A stretch of 55,271 bases of DNA from Deltaproteobacteria bacterium (GTDB lineage Bacteria > Desulfobacterota > Desulfobulbia > Desulfobulbales > Desulfurivibrionaceae). The stretch covers positions 1 to 55,271 of the forward strand of contig JAPLJH010000059.1 of the NCBI GenBank assembly GCA_026388695.1. Direction: 5' to 3'. The notes below the pieces were generated by a model, which saw nothing but the letters and a program-made list of their open reading frames with translations, did not search any database and was not told where the DNA came from. A program made the translations under genes and the position numbers. Positions 49,699 to 55,271 of this stretch are shown here, in pieces; position 1 is the stretch's first letter, and every line of letters begins with the position of its first letter.

Positions 49699-51792
49699 TC
49701 ATCGTTCAGACATCGAACGGATGGTAAGAGCCAAGGCAAAAAACGGTGCCAAAAACAGGGTGAGGGCCACCATGCAACCCTTTTGCATCTGGGGATCTCT
49801 CGCCAGACGGACAATCTCCGGATTCAGCACACCTGCGAGCGCGATGGTGATGATCGGCAAAGACAAAAAGGCAAGCACGCTGAACACCAGCTCAGCCATA
49901 ATCAGCTTTTTGAGAAACATCGCCAGGGTGTCCAGGGCAATTTTCACCTTCAGCATGCGGTCGACCAATCCTGCCAGGAGCTCGACCTGGGCCTGGCCTG
50001 CCTTGAGACGCGCCCTGGCCTCGGCCAGACTTTCGCCGGCAATGCTTCTGGCTTCGACAAACTTTCTCTTCCCGGCAAAGAGAAAGTTTTTGAAATCCCG
50101 AAAAAAAGACTGATAGGGATATTCCTGCCAGAAGATATTGTAATCCGCCCAAGCAATAGCCGCCGCATCCACCTTGACGTTCAGGTCCTCTAGTCTTATC
50201 TCGCGCAGACGGGGGCTGGCCTTGCTCAAAGATTTGGCTCGATCCGCAACATCAAGAACATCATAGACGCCGTTTCGCCGGAACTGGTCTTCCAAATTGG
50301 TCAGCAGCGCAAGATTAGTCTGAAGTTCCGCATCTTCCACCTCACCGAACCAAGCCTGTACCTGGGCCCAAGCCTCTTTCGCCTCGGCCAGATTCTCCCC
50401 AGCTTCTTTGTTTTTCTGATCGAACAACCCGGAAAGCACGTTCTCCACCATGCTGTTGGCGGCCAATAGGGCTGGGTCCATGAGGGCGATCATAAAATAC
50501 CTGCGATCTCCGCCTGCCAGCTTTCGGAGCAGCTGCATCTGCTGCTGCCCGTGGCCTTCATGGATATCCGCCTGAATAAGGCTGTACTGAATCTCAGGAC
50601 AATCGACATAGAGCTTGGCGCCTGAGCTCAACAATTGTTCCGCCTTCCAGTGGTTGCCGACCAGCCTGTGAAATCTGGCAAAAAGAAGACTGATATAGAT
50701 CTTTTCTTTTTCCGTGCTGGCCGTACTGTTCGCCATTTCCAAAAAATGGGCCATATCCCCAACCCGTCCACGCTCCAAAGCGACAAAAGCCTGGCCAAGG
50801 GTGGCGTAGAACTGCTTGCCTCCCAAAGCATGGCTTTCCGCCTTCATAAAATCAAAGGCCTGCTTGTAGTGGCCAACCCGCAGGCAATCGAAACCGGCAT
50901 GCAGATTGCGGCTGTCCACATTAACCCTGCTGGCTTTTCCGCCGCCGTCCCAGGACGAAAGTAGGGAAAAAGCAGAGTAGGCCAGGAAACGTGGCTGGTA
51001 AATGAGATACATGTCGAAATACGCGACATACACCTGCAAGGCGGGATCGTTACGAATCTGAGCGGCGTCGATGTTTGTGGCCAACAGCTCTGCCATTTTT
51101 TTCTGCTCGCCCATGGTCCGATTGAACAGACCGTCGATTTTTGGCAGAGGCAGATAGCCAACCAGATTGAGACTGCGGGTGTCCATGGTCAGCTGTTTGC
51201 TTGGGCAATGGGCCGGGGTATGATTGGCCATACCGCAGTAAAAACACTCCGAACAGGCGCCCTTGGCGGCCAAAAACCTGCCGGTAAAAAGCCGCTCGCG
51301 TTTCAATTCGCTGAGCTCGCCGGAAAAAATCAATTGGAACAACCCGTCTCCGGCATCCACAAATTGATGGGCAGGCAGCCTTTTCCCGGCAAAAAGCTGG
51401 TTCCACTGAAGCTTCAACGCTCGGGTCACATGGGGGATTTCCTGCTGCACCACACCCCAGATCGGGGAGGTGGTCTCGCCAAAATCGACAGGCGGATCTT
51501 TTTTTCGGTGCAGATGCAAGATAACTTGAATAGGAACCGCGCCCCAATCTGCTTGCCACTGGTGTTTTTTGAGAGACTCCAGACTTTCGATAAAGGTACT
51601 CAGAGCGGCAAAAGGCTCGTCATAATAAATGAGTATCAACTCAGCAGTACTTTCCGGTGCCTCGATCCCCACCTGAATAAGGAGATTGCGCAGGGCTTGC
51701 AAAAATGCAGGCCACCGGCTCTGAAGAACCTGCTCCCCCTGATATGACAAGGGTCGGATGGCCAGCAGGGAGGAATGATCAATTTCTTTCAT
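49699..51792 (-). CDS. Membrane-anchored protein of unknown function with a CCHC zinc knuckle
   Basis: A 697-residue protein that I do not recognise. Residues 1-175 form an N-terminal domain. A perfect CX2CX4HX4C zinc knuckle (C183, C186, H191, C196; preceded by C180) lies in CSECFYCGMANHTPAHC. A long helical middle with TPR-like segments follows (KQAFDFMKAESHALGG, AFVALERGRVGDM), then a helical stretch and two membrane segments near the C-terminus (VFSVLAFLSLPIITIALAG, CMVALTLFLAPFFALALTI) followed by a short tail. The start at 51792 is the first Met of the region with no strong ribosome-binding site; frames to 52032 are rejected because they overlap the methyltransferase gene. It may be a scaffold protein; function unknown. 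Confidence 0.7.
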   Translation of the reverse strand: MKEIDHSSLLAIRPLSYQGEQVLQSRWPAFLQALRNLLIQVGIEAPESTAELILIYYDEPFAALSTFIESLESLKKHQWQADWGAVPIQVILHLHRKKDPPVDFGETTSPIWGVVQQEIPHVTRALKLQWNQLFAGKRLPAHQFVDAGDGLFQLIFSGELSELKRERLFTGRFLAAKGACSECFYCGMANHTPAHCPSKQLTMDTRSLNLVGYLPLPKIDGLFNRTMGEQKKMAELLATNIDAAQIRNDPALQVYVAYFDMYLIYQPRFLAYSAFSLLSSWDGGGKASRVNVDSRNLHAGFDCLRVGHYKQAFDFMKAESHALGGKQFYATLGQAFVALERGRVGDMAHFLEMANSTASTEKEKIYISLLFARFHRLVGNHWKAEQLLSSGAKLYVDCPEIQYSLIQADIHEGHGQQQMQLLRKLAGGDRRYFMIALMDPALLAANSMVENVLSGLFDQKNKEAGENLAEAKEAWAQVQAWFGEVEDAELQTNLALLTNLEDQFRRNGVYDVLDVADRAKSLSKASPRLREIRLEDLNVKVDAAAIAWADYNIFWQEYPYQSFFRDFKNFLFAGKRKFVEARSIAGESLAEARARLKAGQAQVELLAGLVDRMLKVKIALDTLAMFLKKLIMAELVFSVLAFLSLPIITIALAGVLNPEIVRLARDPQMQKGCMVALTLFLAPFFALALTIRSMSER

Positions 51793-52011
51793 GATTTTTT
51801 TTGCCCGAACGCTTTTTTCCCCTGTTACCGCAACGTCGCCATTACGGCATTGTACGTTTTTTCCACTCGCATCACCACACCAGTTTTTCATCGGAAGGAA
51901 AAAAGCTGGCCGAGAGTTCAAACAATGGTTACCTTGCGAAAAATCAGGCGCGAACAGCGCGCTTATTCCCCATGCCCGCATTTTTAAAGCAACACACTGG
52001 GACCCACAACA

Positions 52012-52671
52012 ATGCCCTCCGACCCGGAACACCTCTTAGCCGACAATGTAAAACGGTTCGATGATGCCGCCGCAGACTGGGAAGAAAAACCCCAACGCGT
52101 CGCCCTGGCCCGCAAGGTGGCCGAAGCGATCCAGCGGGCGATTCCCCTTGTCAGTACCATGCAAATTCTCGAATATGGCTGCGGCACCGGCATAGTCTCC
52201 CGGGCCTTGAGCCCGTATGTCGCAACAATCCTGGCCGTTGACACCTCACCGCAGATGCTGGAGGTTCTTCGCCAGAAGGCCAGGGATGAAAAAATCAGCA
52301 ACATTAAAACCCTTGCCCATGACCTGACCATGCAGCCCCTGCCGGGCAAGAACTTTGACTTGGTAATGAGCAGCATGACCCTGCACCATATCCCCGATGT
52401 CGAGGCGCTGCTGACTCAATTTTTCGCCGCCTTGAAACCGGGGGGCTATCTGGCCGTTGCCGATCTGGTCACGGAAGACGGCTCCTTTCATGATGACAAC
52501 AGCGGAGTCGCCCACTACGGAATCAACCCGGAAGAAATCCGGGCTATCCTGGCGAAAAACGGCGGTCTGGACATCGCCGTGCAAGAGATCCACACCATTG
52601 AAAAACCGCAGGAAAGCGGCGACAAGCGGGGTTACCCCGTGTTTCTTGCCTGGTGCAGGAAGGGGAAATAA
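52012..52671 (+). CDS. Class I SAM-dependent methyltransferase
   Basis: A 219-residue methylase of the UbiE/type-11 group. It has the SAM motif ILEYGCGTGIVSRALSPY, LAVDTSPQMLEVL with the acidic residue that binds ribose, SSMTLHHIPD, and a C-terminal GYPVFLAWCRK. The ATG at 52012 is the start. It overlaps the pirin gene start region (52674) only by spacing of two bases, forming one operon with pirin and the next two genes. It is divergent from the zinc-knuckle gene. The substrate is unknown. Confidence 0.88.
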   Translation: MPSDPEHLLADNVKRFDDAAADWEEKPQRVALARKVAEAIQRAIPLVSTMQILEYGCGTGIVSRALSPYVATILAVDTSPQMLEVLRQKARDEKISNIKTLAHDLTMQPLPGKNFDLVMSSMTLHHIPDVEALLTQFFAALKPGGYLAVADLVTEDGSFHDDNSGVAHYGINPEEIRAILAKNGGLDIAVQEIHTIEKPQESGDKRGYPVFLAWCRKGK

Positions 52672-52673
52672 CG

Positions 52674-53420
52674 ATGATTACAACCATTGACGGCGATGCC
52701 CGTCATTTCAGTGATTTCGGCTGGCTTAAAACCTACTGGCTCTTTTCCTTTGCCGATTACTACGCCCCGAACAACATCCAGTTTGGTCCTCTCCGGGTGT
52801 TCAACGACGATGTGGTGGTTCCCGGCACGGGTTTCCCTACCCATCCCCATGAGGAGATGGAAATCATCACCATTGTGCTTGAAGGCGAGATAACCCACAA
52901 GGACAGCATGAACAACACCAGTGTCATCAAGGCCGGCGATGTCCAGCGCATGTCCGCGGGCACCGGCCTTACCCACTCGGAATACAACGCCGGCAAGGCG
53001 CCGGTCCATTTTTATCAGATCTGGGTCTATCCGGACAAACACGGCCTGCGCCCGTCCTATGACCAGCGCAGTTTCAAAAAAGAAGACTGGCAGAACCAGC
53101 TGCTGCCCATCGCCTCGGGCCAACGGCATAAAAACGTGGTGCGTTTTCACAGCGGCGCCACGATCTATCGGGCCGAGCTTGATCCTGGCCGGGCCATCAG
53201 CTACGACACCACCGATGACCGGCGCATTTTCCTCTACCTCACCTCCGGCGAGTTGGTGGTCAACCGAACCCGGTTGCTGCCAAAATACCAGGCCCGGATC
53301 GACCTGGAAAAAAATCTGGTGCTCCAGGCGGAAAAAAAATCAGATTTTATCCTCATCGACCTGCCCACCTGCCGGGGCTGGGGTTACGATAAAAATACCC
53401 TAAAAGGCGGCCGCTTTTAA
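52674..53420 (+). CDS. Pirin-family protein (YhhW-like quercetinase type)
   Basis: A 248-residue bicupin. The N-terminal cupin has FPTHPHEEMEIITIVLEGEITHKDSMN (the His pair and Glu that bind the metal), then QRMSAGTGLTHSEYN and the VHFYQIWVYPD stretch characteristic of YhhW. The second cupin is less conserved (AELDPGRAISYDTTDDRR). Related proteins open the ring of quercetin in vitro; the physiological role is unclear. The ATG at 52674 has AGGAAGGGGA upstream; it is two bases after the methyltransferase stop. Confidence 0.9.
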   Translation: MITTIDGDARHFSDFGWLKTYWLFSFADYYAPNNIQFGPLRVFNDDVVVPGTGFPTHPHEEMEIITIVLEGEITHKDSMNNTSVIKAGDVQRMSAGTGLTHSEYNAGKAPVHFYQIWVYPDKHGLRPSYDQRSFKKEDWQNQLLPIASGQRHKNVVRFHSGATIYRAELDPGRAISYDTTDDRRIFLYLTSGELVVNRTRLLPKYQARIDLEKNLVLQAEKKSDFILIDLPTCRGWGYDKNTLKGGRF

Positions 53421-53445
53421 CCGACTGTTAAAAAAGGAGAGCCCC

Positions 53446-53838
53446 ATGGTACGTAAAATTAGCGGCGCCTTCACCGGCGGCGCCCTCGGCGCACTCATCG
53501 ACAGCGTCAACATCTGGCTCTTGGGTCAGGCCGGGATAACGGCCATGCTTGGCATCAGCCTGCGCCCGCAATTCACCGGCCCCTGGCTCTATCCCCGTCT
53601 GGTCTGGGGCGGCATCTGGGCCTTGCTGCTGATCCTGCCGTTTTCCCGCCAAAAAACAGCCCTACGCGGCATCCTCATGAGCCTGGTGCCCACCACCATG
53701 ATGCTGGTCATGGTTTTTCCCGAAATGGGCATGGGGCTGCTGGGTCTCAAGGCCGGGCTCCTGACTCCGCTTCTCGTGCTGCTTCTGAATTTCGTGTATG
53801 GGATGGTGGCTTCTTTTTGGTACAAGAGTTGCGCGTGA
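53446..53838 (+). CDS. Small integral membrane protein of unknown function
   Basis: A 130-residue protein with about four hydrophobic segments and Gly-rich N-terminus (GAFTGGALGALIDSVNIWLLG). No family recognised. It lies 25 bases after the pirin stop with AAAGGAG before the ATG, and four bases before the phosphatase start, so it belongs to the same operon. No charged or Cys motif suggests an activity. Confidence 0.65.
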   Translation: MVRKISGAFTGGALGALIDSVNIWLLGQAGITAMLGISLRPQFTGPWLYPRLVWGGIWALLLILPFSRQKTALRGILMSLVPTTMMLVMVFPEMGMGLLGLKAGLLTPLLVLLLNFVYGMVASFWYKSCA

Positions 53839-53842
53839 TGCA

Positions 53843-54499
53843 ATGAAGGGAAGAATCTTCGCCATCGGCGACATCCACGGTTGCGCGGCCAAGCTCGAAC
53901 TCCTGCTGAACCGGCTCCCCTTTGATCGGACGCACGATACCCTGGTCTTTCTGGGCGATTATCTGGATCGCGGCCCCGATGCCAGGGGAGTGCTGGATCA
54001 GCTCTGCCGGCTTCGCGCCGATGGAGTCCGCATTATCCCGCTCATGGGCAACCACGAGTATCTGCTGCTGGAATACCACCGGAGCGCCGATCAGGCCCTG
54101 CTCCCCTACCTGCGGCGACTCGGGTTGGAAAACACCCTGGAAAGTTATGGCGGAGCCAGCCTCAGTGCGCTTACCTCACTTGGGTTCATGCCAAAAGAAC
54201 ACCGGGATTTTCTTGTCGCACTGCGGCCCTATTGGGAAACAGAGGAATATATCTTCGTGCATGCCGGCCTGCGCCACGACCAGCCCTTGGCCGAGCAAGA
54301 CATCTCCGATCTCTGCGAGGTCCGGGAGCCATTTCTTTCGCAGGAGCGGGACTACGGCAAACGCGTCATCTTCGGCCACACCCCCTTTGCCACCCCGCTG
54401 CTCACCCCCTTCCGGACCGGCATCGATACCGGCGCGGTCTACGGCAACCTGCTCACCGCCGTAGAGTTGCCGGGACTCCACTTCCATCACGCAGCCTAA
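53843..54499 (+). CDS. PP1/PrpE-type serine/threonine metallophosphatase
   Basis: A 218-residue phosphoprotein phosphatase-fold enzyme. The metal and catalytic motifs are all present: GDIHGC (D10, H12), GDYLDRG, GNHEY and FVHAGL, then GHTPF for the last His. These define the PPP/metallophosphoesterase group of bacterial Ser/Thr phosphatases (also diadenosine tetraphosphatase-like). The ATG at 53843 starts right before RIFAIGDIHG; the frame to 53798 overlaps the preceding gene. It is convergent with the PEP-domain gene. Confidence 0.92.
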   Translation: MKGRIFAIGDIHGCAAKLELLLNRLPFDRTHDTLVFLGDYLDRGPDARGVLDQLCRLRADGVRIIPLMGNHEYLLLEYHRSADQALLPYLRRLGLENTLESYGGASLSALTSLGFMPKEHRDFLVALRPYWETEEYIFVHAGLRHDQPLAEQDISDLCEVREPFLSQERDYGKRVIFGHTPFATPLLTPFRTGIDTGAVYGNLLTAVELPGLHFHHAA

Positions 54500-54511
54500 C
54501 CGTTCACCAAC

Positions 54512-55271
54512 TCACGGCGTGATCCGGTAATCTCCCTGTAAAAACCGCTGGGCCAAGGTACTCACCATCTCATCGGAATCGAGACGTGCATCAAGTTGTC
54601 TGGTATAGCCGATCAGCCGACCGATCTGTTCAAGAATCCCCTCGAGCTCCTCCCTGCTCTGACCGGAAAGACGACCGACAAGAAGGTCCCCCTTGGCTTT
54701 CAGGGCAAAGCCATGCTCAGCCAGAACCTGGGCCATAAGGGCAATCCTCCGGGAGCGGTTGGTGATGGCAGCAGCCCCGCCCACGAAACGGAAGTAGATA
54801 TGATTGTTGCGGGGGGTGTCGCTGCAGTAACAATCGAGCATATTAAAGTGATAGCCAAAACGCAGGCTCATGTTCACATATACCGCACTCGCCAGGGCCA
54901 CATTCTCCAAAACAGCAGATCCATCACGGGTAAAGTCCTCCGCCCTGGTTATGCCGGAAAGCAAATCGGCGCCACGCAGGGGTACTGCCTCATTCTGCCA
55001 GACCCCGGGGGAAAGCATGCCGGAAAGTACGGCCCGCAAAGGTACCGACACTACCTCAGCAAACCCCATCTCCTTGCCGCCCCCCTCTCCGGACAAGCCG
55101 CCTCCCAGATCAATCACCTTGATCTGAACCGGAATGGGCAAAACAAGCAGATGCAAAGCACTTCGCCTATTGAAAAAACCACCTGTCCCCCTTGTCCGCC
55201 CGGCATTGGCAACCAGGGTCTGCACCGATTTCTCATGCATGAAACGGACAAGATCATGCACGGTTTTGCAT
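54512..55271 (-). CDS. C-terminal part of a PEP/pyruvate-binding-domain protein (partial)
   Basis: A frame continuing off the right edge of the window, at least 252 residues visible. It has CKTVHDLVRFMHEKS at the visible start, IDLGGGLSGEGG, VSVPLRAVLSGMLSPGVW, and FGYHFNMLDCYCSDTPRNNHIYFRFVGGAAA. These match the C-terminal region of large PEP-utilising/pyruvate phosphate dikinase-like proteins found in Desulfobacterota. An internal GTG near 55261 should not be read as the start. The catalytic domains must lie beyond the window. Confidence 0.7.
   Translation of the reverse strand, partial: CKTVHDLVRFMHEKSVQTLVANAGRTRGTGGFFNRRSALHLLVLPIPVQIKVIDLGGGLSGEGGGKEMGFAEVVSVPLRAVLSGMLSPGVWQNEAVPLRGADLLSGITRAEDFTRDGSAVLENVALASAVYVNMSLRFGYHFNMLDCYCSDTPRNNHIYFRFVGGAAAITNRSRRIALMAQVLAEHGFALKAKGDLLVGRLSGQSREELEGILEQIGRLIGYTRQLDARLDSDEMVSTLAQRFLQGDYRITP

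Overview
This window reads as a chromosomal segment of an anaerobic, moderately GC-rich Gram-negative bacterium, most likely a sulfate-reducing or sulfur-metabolising member of the Desulfobacterota (Desulfobulbales-like). The signs are a complete-looking oxygen-independent (cbi) cobalamin block with a secreted CbiK-type chelatase, an FmdE-family protein beside a MoeA-like protein, c-type haem motifs in a periplasmic protein and in a sensor kinase, and sigma-54 control. This assignment is inference from gene content; no rRNA, tRNA, CRISPR array, insertion sequence or prophage was seen.

Layout. (1) 1-635: end of an unidentified gene, a CheY-like receiver and a very short secreted-peptide ORF. 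(2) 636-8360: a periplasmic metal or redox module. Seven minus-strand genes encode a polytopic membrane protein, two LolD-type ATPases, a MacB/FtsX-type permease, a small anchored protein, a NosL-like lipoprotein-type protein and a thioredoxin lipoprotein. Divergent from them is a strongly expressed-looking beta-propeller protein with one CXXCH site, followed by a second FtsX-type permease. (3) 8383-21043: a single minus-strand operon of 13 genes under a cobalamin riboswitch with an intrinsic terminator: gate-type membrane protein, cbiK, ABC importer (permease, ATPase, binding protein), cbiA, cbiC, cbiD, cbiET, cbiL, cbiF, cbiG, cbiH. cbiD carries an in-frame palindromic repeat insertion. (4) 21213-24769: a chemoreceptor, then an FmdE-family/MoeA-like pair. 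(5) 24773-31724: arfB, a sigma-54 response regulator with a haem-type sensor kinase, and divergently a YeiH-family transporter plus a 54-residue membrane protein behind a -24/-12 promoter.

(6) 31747-38601: mixed genes, including a TPR-methyltransferase, an M20 amidohydrolase, a second methyltransferase, a V4R/diguanylate cyclase pair, a small Cys-rich protein and a Bax-like glucosaminidase. (7) 39056-42960: parE-parC type IIA topoisomerase. (8) 43183-46563: M3 peptidase, SUI1/YciH factor, GIY-YIG protein and a TIGR01777 epimerase in one tight operon. (9) 46584-55271: CheX-like protein, DUF255 thioredoxin protein, a membrane-anchored protein with a CCHC zinc knuckle, a methyltransferase, pirin, a small membrane protein, a PP1-type phosphatase and the C-terminal part of a PEP/pyruvate-binding-domain protein running off the end.

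The most coherent systems are the B12-repressed cobalamin operon, the proposed haem-sensor/sigma-54/transporter circuit at 25-31.7 kb, and the NosL/ABC/thioredoxin/propeller module at 0.6-8.4 kb. The last is the best candidate for an uncharacterised system. All functions are assigned by recognising families in the translated sequence; no database search was run.
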